Shown here piece after piece: positions 48,795 through 60,375 of a stretch of 64,000 nucleotides of DNA (position 1 is its first letter; each line of letters starts with the position of its first letter). The position numbers and the translations under genes are program-made. This DNA comes from Paraescarpia echinospica (Eukaryota; Annelida; Polychaeta; Sabellida; Siboglinidae): the NCBI GenBank assembly GCA_020002185.1, contig CM034535.1:72628684-72692683 (forward strand), read 5' to 3'. Below the pieces are notes generated by a model. The model searched no databases and had not been told where the DNA came from. It worked only from the letters and a program-made list of their open reading frames with translations.

Positions 48795-49360
48795 CCAACA
48801 CAACACAGAAAGGCAGGGCTGAACCGCCACACAAAATGTACTTCGAAAAGTACCCGCACTAAAAACCCTGCGTACACTATCTAACATTCAGTTGAGGAAA
48901 ATGCATTAATGCAAACCTCGTGTACCAAACTAAAACAGGGAAAAGCGTCAAAAAATGAAAAACTTTGTGAACTACCTTTCTGTGCACAATGGTTCACAAT
49001 TGAACTACATTTAGTAATGTAGATCGAGGTATAGCTAAGCTGGAGTAGCTGGGGAGGAGGGTGGGTAAAACGGAAAAAACGGGCTGCGCTGGCAGAACAA
49101 ACTTCCTCTGGCGACAGAGGAATTTCACTGAAACCTACCCAAATAAAATGCCAGGCAGTGATTGGCTCTCTCTTAGTCGCAGCCTGGACACTACCATATA
49201 GAGATGTAGGGCTTATCTGTCGCATTCCCTAGAGGTAACTCTATCCAGCTTAGCTGAGGCCTCATCTAAGTTCACAATGTCCAGCTGTGACTGGCAATGT
49301 TTACATCCTGGCTGGTGCTGTGTGTAAAATGTATTTAATCCATGCTGGATTAAATCCTTA
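48795..49360. other. Spacer between the 309-bp direct repeats
   Basis: 566 bp without a recognised gene. It contains a short hairpin (CCTCTGGCGACAGAGG, about 49111-49126). Together with one repeat it forms an 875-bp unit that may be one and a part copies of a tandem duplication. Confidence 0.4.
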
Positions 49361-49669
49361 TTTTACTCACCGCTCCCAACCCTCAACTTGAGTGTAGTTG
49401 TAGGATGTGACGTGTATTGGAGTCTGCTGTGCATTGCTTGGTTTATGTAGCGAGAGATAGACACACACACGGTGTGGTTGGATAATGGCAATGCCCTTTA
49501 ATTGCATCCAGTAAAGTAATGTATAGACATGACAATGGGCATTGCCGTTGGCCTAGATAAAAAAGGCAAATCCCCTTACAAGCGTAGAGGAGTCATACAT
49601 GTCTGTCAATGGGGATTGCCAATGATTAACTATCTAAGCAGAATAAATGTGGGGCTCAGAAACCACCCA
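49361..49669. repeat. 309-bp direct repeat, right copy
   Basis: See left copy at 48486-48794. Confidence 0.9.
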
Positions 49670-49957
49670 AATAACTCCAACCCCACACAAAGACCCCATC
49701 TTGAGTTCAGAGTAAAACCTGTAAGGCGTGTTAGGTTTGAATTAGAGTACTTTTGTTTTAAAGGCAATCGCACCATATATAATTATGATATTACAAACGC
49801 GGTGAAAATGTAATGTGGTGTGCAGATAAAATAACACTGTTTTTGTTGTATTCTTTGTGTGAAAGCCATAACAAAACAGCGTTACTGCAAAACACGTAAT
49901 ACAGTATCTTAAACTTAAGGCCATATCGCGCGGTGTCATGTAAACAACTCGATACAA

Positions 49958-50122
49958 ATGGCGGCTTACTCGAGTAGTTCAGAGAGCGATGTCAATTTTG
50001 ACGCGGATCATGAAACGTTTGGTCATATATATTTCGGTGACAGTGAGGATGACATTGCCGAGATCGACAATGTTGATGTTAGTCAGCACGTTGTGGCACC
50101 GTATGTAGACATGAACCAGTGA
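49958..50122 (+). CDS. Small acidic ORF opposite the THAP exon, unknown
   Basis: ATG in a favourable context (ACAAATGGCG) opens a 54-codon frame rich in Ser, Asp and Glu (MAAYSSSSESDVNFDADHE..., ending VDMNQ) that stops at 50120-50122. A possible donor, GTGAAG, lies just before the stop, so it could also be a first exon. It overlaps the 3' end of the minus-strand THAP frame by 40 bp. Function unknown. Confidence 0.3.
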   Translation: MAAYSSSSESDVNFDADHETFGHIYFGDSEDDIAEIDNVDVSQHVVAPYVDMNQ

Positions 50123-50462
50123 AGAAGCCCCCATAAATGACTGGGCCCATTTGCGCAGATTCGCCGGTAACCGATTCGCCTTCGCCTCTGTTGTGTTCTT
50201 CGAAGGAACGGCAGATTCTTTACATCTGACTTACGCCTGAAACCCATATTCCATTGTACGAAGCCTTCGAAGTCGTCAGGCGCAACGAAATGCGAACCAC
50301 AAATAATGCTAGTTGCCGTAGCATGCTTCCAGTCGGCCCTGCCGTTTCGAACAAAACGTTCCCATTTCTGCCGAGTAACTGGCTCTTTGGAAAATTCGTG
50401 CACTGAATAGCCAGTCAGATTCGAATTGTAGCAGTTTCCAACAACACATTTGTTCACAATTT
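50083..50462 (-). CDS. THAP zinc-finger domain exon
   Basis: The minus-strand frame encodes a C2CH THAP DNA-binding domain: C-x4-C (KCVVGNC, first Cys at 50446-50448), FSKEPVTRQKWERFVR with the conserved Trp, a second conserved Trp (ADWKH), then CGSHF with the C-x2-H pair and a final NLPFL in place of the usual AVPxxF. The domain is followed by an Arg-rich tail and a stop at 50083. There is no ATG in frame before the domain. A TACAG acceptor at 50463-50467 gives a sensible exon start at 50462, so an upstream exon should carry the initiator. THAP domains occur in host transcription factors and in P-element-type transposases, and the remaining protein is needed to tell which. Reading frame intact. 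Confidence 0.7.
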
Positions 50463-50562
50463 CTGTATGTGAACGAATGTTTACCAGTTCAAATATCCAC
50501 CAAGGAAATCCAGCCGCCGATAATGCTTGCGATCCCGGGAATGTTTTCCACAAATGACGTCA

Positions 50563-51435
50563 CGATTCTGCCCCTCGCGGCATTTCCGGAAAACAGACTT
50601 CGAAGCCTGCACCAAGACAGGTCCCGTTTAATGTCAATTTTATAAATGTTTCAGCAAACGTGTGGTTTCGGGGTTGTCATTACATTGCAGAACACATATG
50701 TACATGCATATTTTTATACTTATTAGCAATTTGTTTTCTCCCAGGATATGGCCTTTAAAAAATTAAAATCATGTGTTTTGCACGCAACAGTATTCCTTTT
50801 GTTTTCATTAACTGGGTTACAGCACGTTCTTTTCCACTGTTGTCAAATAGTGCAAGCCCTGACTGTCCACAGCACCACTACTTAGGCGTGCTGCTGCAAC
50901 ACGGAAGTTCTCGTGAAGCCGTTGTACTTTCAGGAAGATATGTCTGTAGCATTATATCCCACCCACATTTGTTTGGTTTCTTCGTTCATAGTCAATGCAT
51001 TTGGTGACGGATGTTTGGCGGTAGTAATTACCGTTTGGTTTAAACTGTACATAACCTGGTACCCACACGCACACACGCGCACACATACGCACACACACAC
51101 AATGCCTGTATCAGCCTCTCGCCATGATTGTGTGAAACAAGACCTGACACATCGCGGGGCTGCTCACCTGAGACATCATGATAAGAGTGGCATGAACCAT
51201 TCACTGGCAGACCCATAACCCATGTGTCACCTTCTGCTATGTATCTGCCATCGCAAAAAACTTTTGGTTTGTCTTCTTTATTTTCAATTTTCGTTATGAG
51301 GAACCCACGAGAAAAAAGGATGATTGACCTCGTGTGTGGCCACATCACGTTGAGAAACTGGAATTCACCTATCACAATTGACATCATCTAAGATGAACAA
51401 TAATAACTGCCTCAACGTAGAGTAGGTCATCTAGT
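50563..51435. other. Unassigned interval upstream of the THAP exon
   Basis: A CRE palindrome TGACGTCA lies at 50555-50562, just outside. A short CA-rich tract is at about 51065-51100. No recognisable exon. Confidence 0.4.
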
Positions 51436-52020
51436 TGACGTATTGCATTAACAAAAATCATAATTTTACGCTCAAGCTGCAGGACGATGGACCAAAACTG
51501 GAACTGTGGGCTTGTTCGATCGAGCTCTGTCTTCACTCCTCTTTTCCAGCTACGTTAAATCTCATCAGTATCCTCTGCTCCTGCTTTCTGTCGGTATTCA
51601 TACATATAATTAATTATGACGCGTTGAACGCATCGAACGCGTATTTCATTGGAAGCTTTCAGGAGCGTGTCTGCTGTTCCTGGAGTGACAACGGCAGCAT
51701 GAACCAACGCACGTATCCATCAATTGTCCTCCACATTATTGTCGAGTGTCTAGAGAGCTGCCGTTTCAACGTGTAGGCCGCCGAACATCACAATGAAGTA
51801 ATATTCACCATTACTTTGTGACCAACTCCACTGGATTTGCTTGGCAACTGAATACAAATGCACAATAATGTTGGGCACGTGGCAATGGATCGGAATGCCT
51901 ACGTATTTCTTCACACCATTCATAGAACAACGAATCGCGGCAATACGTGGACTTGGCTTAGCCATAACCAAAAGGTAGACGAACATAGTGCGCCGTGTCG
52001 GTTTTTCATGCTGCATTGGC
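51436..52020 (-). pseudogene. Fragment of the transposon-associated protein family (middle part)
   Basis: Minus-strand frames, with stops and shifts, read VAKQIQWSWSQSNGEYYFIV, FGGLHVETAAL, then WIRALVHAAVVTPGTADTLL and RTSPQFQFWSIVLQLE. From memory this combination (GxLHIEMA-type block, GTADSFL-type block, SPQFxxWS block) belongs to the same sort of uncharacterised high-copy proteins that carry the HALTGCDT block and cysteine-rich tail seen at 9970-13335, here from an earlier part of the protein. At least one stop after ETAAL and frame changes mark it as dead. Confidence 0.5.
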
Positions 52021-52316
52021 TAGCTGACTACATGATTGTGAAGCCTAAAAGAAGCCTAATTATACTACTGACAATATGGTTTAGGGATAGGTGTGACAAA
52101 AGTGACGGTGCTACAACGGTGAAACCTACTAGAAATATCTAGGTAACAGCAATGTTACAATACATCCGCCGCCTTGTGTTACACATTGCTCAATTCTACA
52201 CAGTCGCGTGCAGCATTTGCTTTGAGGTATGCGATGCATATGTTACAACCAACTTCCGCCGGATGCGACGGCGGACGTTTGGTCAGCGCGGTGCATTTCG
52301 GGTAAAATTGGAACCA

Positions 52317-54238
52317 TGAGCGAGACAGACACTATTAAAGAGCACTCTTTTAAATATTGAATTTAACGTGCAAGACTACCTTCAAAACCCGTAGCTAGCT
52401 TAGTTCATTGTTGTTGAAATTACCCCTCACACACACGTGGATCCGGAATCCACAAAATATATCTAAACACCCCATTGATGTATGTTCAAACACAATGGGC
52501 GTCCCCGCCTGGATCCGTGCCAACACAATGATTAACAGATGAAGACTGCGGTGTGGAGTGTTGGAGGTTTCTTGCAGTCGAAGGTGAATACGGCCTACTA
52601 CTGGACTCAGTTAGTTTTACGTCACGATTCCAAATAAAACACAACTAATTCCCTCCAATAGAATTACACGTATGTCCCCACTCATTTACCTCAGCGGGGG
52701 TGCAGAGGGGCCTAGATTTACCTATATATATATATGTGCTTAACAGCGAAGTGAGTGTACTCTCCTCCAAAACATAGTTACATAAAATAAATTACAACTT
52801 TTCAGCAGATTAATTATTAGACTTTTACATTAAATAATTATGAATAATCCGACCAATCGTCCTTTTCCGTCGAAGAAGTTAGCAAACAAATCTTCCTACC
52901 GATCGCGGTATTGTTTTCATCTCGAAATCGTCTCTTCCGCTGAACGGAGCCATAACAAACAGTCGATCACTTCGACACAGTTGATCCTTGTTCACGGCTC
53001 ACAACAAAAACAGCTGACAGGCTTACAACAGAAGGTGTATATATTTCTATGGAACACAACAACAAAAGGATTTCATACAGTGAAGAAAAGACCATCATCA
53101 AGATGCTAACAGAGAGAAAATGGTGCCAGCAACACCCCAAGCACAACAACACTTATATGACAACTGGTCTACTACCACCTCAGCAGAGCTGACCAGGTCA
53201 TTCTGTTCAGACCTCGAACAGGATCCACACGGATAGCATGGCCAGAGGACATTATACCTGCCAAGTTTTTTTCTTGAAATCCGGGAGATTTTCATCAGCG
53301 GTTTAGCATGCTTTCCGTGTCGCGCTGACTCTGATCATGATATTCGAAGACGGAGGGGTGGGGGTGGGTGGGTGGGTGGTGCTGTTGAAAATGTTTCGCC
53401 GCCGCGCCGCCTAACTTCAGCTTTTTAGCTTCTCCGCTGTCTCGGCTCGACTCGTGACATTGGAAGACGGGGTGGTGCTGTTGGAGATTTTCAGCGGATA
53501 TCCGGGAGATTTGCCTGTATTCCGGGAGACCTGGAGACACACCAAAAATCCGGGAGACTCCCGGATTTTCAGGGAGACTTGGCAGTTATAGGACACTGAC
53601 TGAAGGAGAAGCTATACAGTGATCTGGAGGCACTGAGGAGGACGGCTGCATTCGCGAAGGCAACAGGCGTTTCCATCTAGAAAGTGATCGGCGAAGAAGA
53701 AGACTTCGACACCGTACGTTCAGCTGTCAGATAGAAATAATACACCGACGTCACGTGGTGACATCATCACTTTGTGCGCTCGAAGACGCTGATGTCATCA
53801 CTTTATGCGCTCAAATATATATCTTACGTCGATGCGTAGCAGCCATATCATATCACTTTCACGGGGTCTTTCAAATTCCTCGTGTGTTTGCAAGGGCGGA
53901 TCCAGAAAGCGAGTCTGGGAGGGGGGGCACAAAACCTCCACTGGCACCCGAACCAAATGGTGTAGAACATTTTTCGCTGCCGCGCCACTGGCTCAGCTGG
54001 CTCGTCTGTAGGTGACCTCGGAAGATGGGGGGGTTAGACTGTGATATCGAATACCAGGGGGGTGCTGTTAACAATTTTTCGTCGCATCGCGGCAGTAATT
54101 TCAGCTCTTCTCCAGCTTCTCCGCTGGCTAGACAGTGTGTGTGTGGGGGGGGGGAGGGGAATGCTGTCGGAAAATTGTCACTGCCGTGTCGGCGTAACTT
54201 CACCTTATTGTAATCTGAACGGGAGCACATTTCAAACG
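52317..54238. repeat. Composite repeat D, copy D2 (1922-bp tandem unit)
   Basis: The unit starts TGAGCGAGACAG and the same start recurs at 54239, giving a period of 1922 bp. It contains the 89-codon frame (52840-53109), MITE-1 (53257-53586) and a truncated MITE-2 (about 53894-54236). It extends about 215 bp further left than D1. Confidence 0.85.
53257..53586. mobile_element. MITE-1, copy in D2
   Basis: CCTGCCAAGT and ACTTGGCAGT termini with TATA on both sides (53253-53256 and 53587-53590), 4 bp longer than the copy at 14626. Confidence 0.75.
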
Positions 54239-55556
54239 TGAGCGAGACAGATACTATTAAAGAGCACTCTTTTAAATATTGAATTTAACGTCCAAGACTA
54301 CCTTCAAAATCCGTAGCTAGCTTAGTTCATTGTTGTTGAAATTACCCCTCACACACACGTGGATCCGGAATCCACAAAATATATCTAAACACCCCATTGA
54401 TGTACGTTCAAACACAATGGGCGTCCCCGCCTGGATCCGCGCCAACACAATGATTAACAGATGAAGACTGCGGTGTAGTTGTTGGAGGTTTCTTGCAGTC
54501 GAAGGTGAATACGGCCTGCTGTTGGACTCAGTTTTTACGTCACGATTCCAAATAAAACACAACTAGTTCCCTCCAATAGAATTACACGTATGTCCCCACT
54601 CATTTACCTCAGCGGGGGTGCAGAGGGGCCTGGATTTACCTATATATATATGTGTGTGTGTGTATGTATATATATATATATATATGTGCTTAACAGCGAA
54701 GTGAGTTTACTCTCCTCCAAAACATAGTTACATAAAATAAATTACAACTTTTCAGCATATTAATTATTAGACTTTCACATTAAATAATTATGAATAATCC
54801 GACAAATCGTCCTTTTCCGTCGGAAAGGTTAGCAAACAAATCTTCCTGCCGATCGCGGTATTGTCTTCATCTCGAAATCGTCGCTTCCGCTGAACGGAGC
54901 CACAACAAACACGTCGATCACTTCGACACGCTTTCCGTGTCGCGCTATCTATGATTTTGCCATTCGAAGACAGAGGGGCGTGGGGGGGGGTGCTGTTGAA
55001 ATTTTTTCGCCGCTGTAATTTTCGCCGTCGTAACTTCAGTTTTTCTCTGAGACTTGGCAGTTATAAGACACAGACTGACGGAGAAGCTATACAGTGACCT
55101 GGAGGCAGTGAGGACGGCAGCATTCGGGAAGGAGACAGGCATGTCCGTCTAGAGAGTGATCGGCGAAGAAGAAGACTTCGACACCGTACGTTCAGCTGTG
55201 TGCAAGGGCGGATCAAGAAAGCGAGTTTGGAGAGGGGGGGGGCGGGGGCACAAAACCTCCACGAGCGGCCGAACCAAATGGTGTAGAAAATTGTTCGCTG
55301 CCGCGCGCCGCTGACTCGGCTGGCTCGTTTGTACGTGACCTCGATCGGAAGATGAGGGAGCTAGACTGTGATATCGAAGACCCGGGGGAGGGGGGGGGTT
55401 GAAAATGTTTCGTTGCCGTGTCGGCGTAACTTCACTTTATTGTAACCTGAACAACATTTCAAACGTTCAAACGGTCTAGGGGGCACGGTCACGTGGGCCC
55501 ATTAAAAAATGTCTACGGGCACGCAAAATTACAAAGGTCCAGGGAGCACGTGCCCC
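54239..55556. repeat. Composite repeat D, copy D3 (decayed, broken by hAT)
   Basis: Second tandem unit. It retains the left part well, contains an expanded TA/TG microsatellite (about 54640-54686), has lost most of MITE-1 (only its right end near 55050-55061 remains) and holds MITE-2 from about 55204. MITE-2 is cut by the hAT insertion at 55557. Confidence 0.8.
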
Positions 55557-57591
55557 CACTGGCGTAACGAGGGGGGCGATGGGGCAAATACCCCCAGAGA
55601 CACTTTTTGGGGGGCGGCACTTTGGGGAGATTGTTTTTTTTAGACAAAATTCATACATATGCATACGTTGTTGTCCACACGAATTCTGAACACATCGCGC
55701 TGTTAGAGCCTATTATATTACATAAATATTGGAGTAATCATGCTTGAATACATCAAATGTAACTCAATTGATACTAGCCAATACTGGTGTACGTAACGCA
55801 CAGGCGCCCAAACTGGTCTACAATACGTCTATTATAGGCCTATTGGCGGCCGAACTGTCTACGCACTGTTACTGCTGCGCACTTATGTCCGTGTTTGTAA
55901 GTATATTACATGAAATAAGGAAATATCAATATTTTGTGGATATATTATTGTCTTACATATTTAAAATAGATACAATCACTCGTTGAATTTGGCGGGCGTC
56001 CACTTTGCGCAAGCGTCAATCAATGCCACTACCTTCTTTGGGACGATGGATATCGTTTCTTCGTGTTCTTCTCGGCATAATCCCACCGGTGGGATGTATT
56101 CAAGCAACACGTCACGGGAAAGACCATCAAAAGCACCTGCGAGACCCGATGGAGCTCGAAACATGATGCTGTAGATGCAGTGCCGTCGAGTCTCTATCAC
56201 CGCTGCATTGGAGCAACTCCGCGACGGTGATCACGAGACGCCTGACACACGTTCTGATGCCGCCATCCTCCTACCATGTGTGATATATTACACATTCACT
56301 GCCTATCTGGCTTTGTGGCGTCCAGTCCTGAGAGAGATCAATGATGTTCAGATATTCCTCCAAAAGCCTGGGCTCGGGCTGGAGAGTTGCGCGACCAAAC
56401 TGGCCCGGGGCTCTTGTTCTTTTCTGCGAAGAAGAACGCGAAAACGTCGTTGAAAAGACAAAGGCGGAGGCCACTGCGTTCTGCGAGGAAATGGGGGTAG
56501 CAACAGAAAGAAGGGTGCGGCGGAGAATACGAATGGCGGAAGAAAACGCTGAGGATGCCGGCTTGTCACTACAAGAGGAGGTGAGGCGAGAACAGCTGTA
56601 GATCATCAATCGTCTCCACGGGGAGATAAGAAACAGGACAAATCACATGATGGGTGTGAACGACAAATTCGGGTTTCTTACCAATATGGAGCGCCTGATG
56701 GACTCAACCAATGATGAAGATTTCGACTCTGCATGCCATCGATCGAGTCACTCACACTTCGACTTTGCCGCTGAAGGGATGAAAGGGGAGATACGCCGTG
56801 TGCGACGTCACCTCCATAGTTACGAACAGCAAACAGGAGAGGCAACTAGAAAATGGAATGCATTCAATCTCCTTAAATGGGTAGTGAAATGGGGACACGA
56901 AACATCTTTCCTGCTCGTGTGTCTTAGGACGTTGCTCACTATGTGGGTGAGCGTGGCCTCGTGTGAGTGAAGCTTCTCAAAGCTTAACCTCACTAAGACG
57001 AACCTTTGCTCAAGCATGGGTCAAGAGCGACTAAGCATTGGTCAAGAGCAGTCTTGTACTACTGTCGATCGAGCAAGCTAGAGTTGACCGATGTCGTGGA
57101 TTTCAACGTAATTGCAGATTTCGCTTCACTCAAAGCAAGAAAGGTTAGGCTGTAGGAGAATTTGACGGAGCTTCTGCGCTCGGACCAACAAATCACTCCT
57201 GGTTTCATTGGCCTATCATTGTCGTTGCGGTGGCAGTGGCGGGACGAGCTCGCAGTGAACATACGCTGTGTTGACAGTTGTTAACTTTGACCACTGTATA
57301 ATCAGTAGTTTGTTAGCTGACCACTATTGAGGGTTTTGTTGGGAGGTTTTTATGGGTTTCATTGGAGATGTGAATATTGTACTGAAGTGTACCTCAGTGT
57401 GGTGTAGCTGCGCTGAATCATCAAATCGCGCCTATCGATACGTTCATATATTTTGCTACTGAGGTGTAGGAACAATGATAAGTATATCACTAGCGATACC
57501 TATTCCATTACTGCACTCTATTTGTTCTTTTTTGGGGGGGCAGCATGTTTTATTCTTGCCCCCAGCGGCACTTGGCCTCATTACACCACTG
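55557..57591 (+). mobile_element. hAT DNA transposon, 2035 bp, with 8-bp target duplication
   Basis: The left end reads CACTGGCGTAACGAGG and the complement of the right end reads CAGTGGTGTAATGAGG, matching imperfect inverted repeats. The flanks are CGTGCCCC (55549-55556) and CGCGCCCC (57592-57599), an 8-bp duplication with one mismatch, as expected for hAT. Inside is a decayed plus-strand transposase (next entry). The length is short for an autonomous hAT (usually 2.5-5 kb), so the N-terminal part has probably been deleted. It is inserted in MITE-2 of repeat D3. Confidence 0.8.
55983..57155 (+). pseudogene. hAT transposase pseudogene (ZMYM1-like, with C-terminal dimerisation domain)
   Basis: Pieces in changing frames: NLAGVHFAQASINATTFFGT at about 55983, resembling the segment after the catalytic region of TTF-type/ZMYM1-like hAT transposases; then 56341-56600 (KTKAEATAFCEEMGVATERR); 56647-56970 (INRL..L and SVASCE); and, after a nonsense TGA replacing the Arg of the usual CER, SFSKLNLTKTNL and SSMGQERLS. 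After another shift comes LELTDVVDFNVIADFASLKA, ending in a stop at 57153-57155. The last pieces are the hAT C-terminal dimerisation domain. At least four shifts or stops and no N-terminal zinc finger: inactive. Confidence 0.75.
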
Positions 57592-57599
57592 CGCGCCCC

Positions 57600-59518
57600 C
57601 CAGACCTCCGTGGATCATGTTTTTTTTAATGGCGATTTGCCATCTCCTGACTACCTCCTGGGTGGATATCTAAAGGGAAAGGCCAATACCGACTGTCATC
57701 AGACGTTCTGCAGATCAACATTAAGAGATTTCATGCATCCAGGTTCCTGAATCCTGATAGGGAAATTATCAATTTACACGTCGTATCTGATGTCTATCTG
57801 ATGCGTAGAGTCGAATGCACAGATGGAGCCCATCATGAGCTATCAAAAATATATTTTAATTAAGCCATAAGTGAATAAAATTGCCCTACAAATATAATGT
57901 GCTATCAGTTTTAATAATTACCCACAAGTTTAGCCAACCAACGAGTGGTTGTAAATAGAATAGTGTGAGAAGCAAAAATGACACACCTGAATGGACTATA
58001 ACAATTGTTTTATTCACCTTCCATGTTCAATAATCAATGGAGGACTGGTATTCATATGGTGATTTAGCAGTGGTGTCAAATTGTGCACGTTATAATCAGT
58101 TCCTCTTATATATTAATTTGGTGGATTCTCTTCAATATATAATATCAAATTATGTGGCGACAAGTTCCAACTTAGCAACATTACAACAGCATAAATACTA
58201 AACCACCATCCATACTTATAAACACATGTCCAGCAGATAAATTACTACATAATTTACAAACACAACACTAACATATACTATGTACACATAGATAATTGAC
58301 ACACAGCGCAACCTAGGAGAGAAGAATAGCTTCTCAACACAAGGAATACACACAATTCACCTTCCTTTAATACTGTTAGTTTTGGTTATCACAAGCATAC
58401 TATAACAGCTTGTGCATTGTACCTGTTGACTGAACTTCATCGAAAAATTACCTAGCATAATCCAAAACATTTTCTGTGACATAATAGTGGTTGTAAAGTA
58501 GCGCTTAGCACAAGAGTCTTTTATGTAATAGCTGAAGGTCAAAAGAAAGAAATGCCAGGCTTAAAACCCAGCATGCAACATTGAGGAGATAATACAAACA
58601 CACAAGGTGACTTGCAATTAATGTATTCGTAGACAGACACCTAAATCCTGCGAAAGCCAAACATTTTGACCATTATGAGACGAGACAGCAGAAATACAAC
58701 ATTGCAAAACTTGACAGGTTCAATATTGTGCCGAGTAGCATTTTGAACAATGGTGCTAACATACATCTGCGTCTAATTATTAAGTGAGTTCATACTTCAT
58801 AAAGAAAATAGTACTGTTGTGCAATACAGTGTATGAAGTACAGAGTAAACAAAACATGCAGCCCACAGTTCAGACAATAGCACCTGAGCGAACTTTTTGT
58901 TACGAAGCACAGGGGACTAACTACAGTGCAACAGATAACACTTCTGCAGTGGCATATGTACTTATTACACTTCCATTGGTGAACAATTGACCTCATATCA
59001 CCATTCACATCAAAATCGTCACAAACATCAACAACAAATAACGCAGAAAGAAAGATGATGGCATATCTAGACAGTTACTTGAAAAATGGACCTTTCTGCT
59101 TTGAAAAATCAACGCGAATTAGCAACTTTGCCAGTGTAGATTTTTCAAAATATTGCCTTTATCACAAGTATTTCTCCCACAGATTTTACAGAATCTACAC
59201 CCTGAGTTTGAAGGGCAAATCCTGAATTCGCCCCTGAACACCCTACCTCAGTTATATAATATTAGCTATGCTAACAAAACATGCTGAACATTGTTATGTA
59301 TTCAATAATTGTGGTGTCACTATGAAATTTATACTTTTACAAAAACCTGCTCCACCATGAAATAGAAGTTTTCACAATATGTGGTATATCCGCAGTATAA
59401 TACATGCCAGATGATAGCGACACTTTGTGTTTGTTCTATGTTCACAAACATTGGCGTATCGGGGAGATGAGTAATTCAATATTACCTATTTCACGTACTG
59501 ACAACCATAAAAGCGTAC
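57600..59518. other. Unassigned interval
   Basis: AT-rich, with no recognised exon. Part could be intron or 3' UTR of minus-strand genes; TTTATT (AATAAA on the minus strand) occurs near 58010. The short frames here look like chance. Confidence 0.4.
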
Positions 59519-59669
59519 CTTTAACAAACTTCCAAAAGTTGGCATCCACGTAAAAATCCTGCTGTTCAAACGGACTCAAAAGATAATACAAAAACGGGTT
59601 CCATAAAAGTATATATATCCCTGTAAACGCCACAAGAACATTTTGATCAATTATCAGTGCTATGTCCAT
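59519..59669 (-). CDS. Putative first coding exon with a transmembrane segment, unknown
   Basis: ATG at 59669 opens a 50-codon frame that ends in a canonical donor (AAAG followed by GTACGC at 59518). The protein starts MDIALIIDQN, has one strongly hydrophobic stretch (LVAFTGIYILLWNPFLYYLL) and ends FWKFVK. Together these suggest the N-terminus of a membrane protein. The continuing exons should lie at lower coordinates but none was recognised. It is on the same strand as, and 3' of, the MMD-like gene, so the genes would be head-to-tail. Confidence 0.4.
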
Positions 59670-60375
59670 AATACCAAATGATGTCTGCTACAAATGACTT
59701 GAGATACTTGCAACCAACGTGGAGACTTTTTTGTATTTGCATCAATCCCATAATGCTCTTCTAAAACCTGGTCCATGCAGTAATAAATAGTTACTGTTTG
59801 TAAACATGGCTTCCAAAACTATGTATTAGTAAATACTAAACATGTACAAGATTACACTGTTGAACTAACATGACTGGATCATGAAGAAATATGGGTTATG
59901 CCAGCAAAACCCAATTTCTGCTCCAATATCTAACAAAGTTGTCATATGAGGCTATATGTCCCACAGGAAATACTACATAAATCACAACCCAACTTTGCAA
60001 TAAATATGTGCATATATCAATGTGTTAATGTATAAGTGTCTATGCATGGTTAGAAATGTATTTGAGATTTTTAGTGATATACATCTAGGTAAATATATCA
60101 ATCAACAATATCCGTGTAATAATTAAACGTTTCCAATGTTCCACTAAAATAACATTCTTTATAATATCAGATCCTGTTTGCTGCCTTGTTAATAACTTCA
60201 ACTTCACTCATCCGGTATCTCTAGTTACTGTGCCATTTTTAATATATTTCTGATGTGCAGATTCGTGGTTTCAAAGCCTGTCTTGGCTGTTTCATTTAAA
60301 ACCCAACATGACGTTCCCGCTGAGACAGATTTACAACTACGGCAATCACAAAACAACAGCGCTGCAGGAGGAAAA

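Noticed and set aside
48486..49669. LTR retrotransposon with 309-bp LTRs
   Set aside because: Repeat ends are not TG...CA, and no primer-binding site, polypurine tract or coding region lies between them.
51040..51387. Minus-strand 115-codon frame with CDGRYIAEGDTW
   Set aside because: Slight resemblance to a VWC-like motif, but the cysteine pattern does not continue and the frame runs into CA-repeat translation.
59519..59669. Match to the N-terminus of phosphatidylethanolamine N-methyltransferase
   Set aside because: Only an NP motif after a hydrophobic run is shared; too weak to name.
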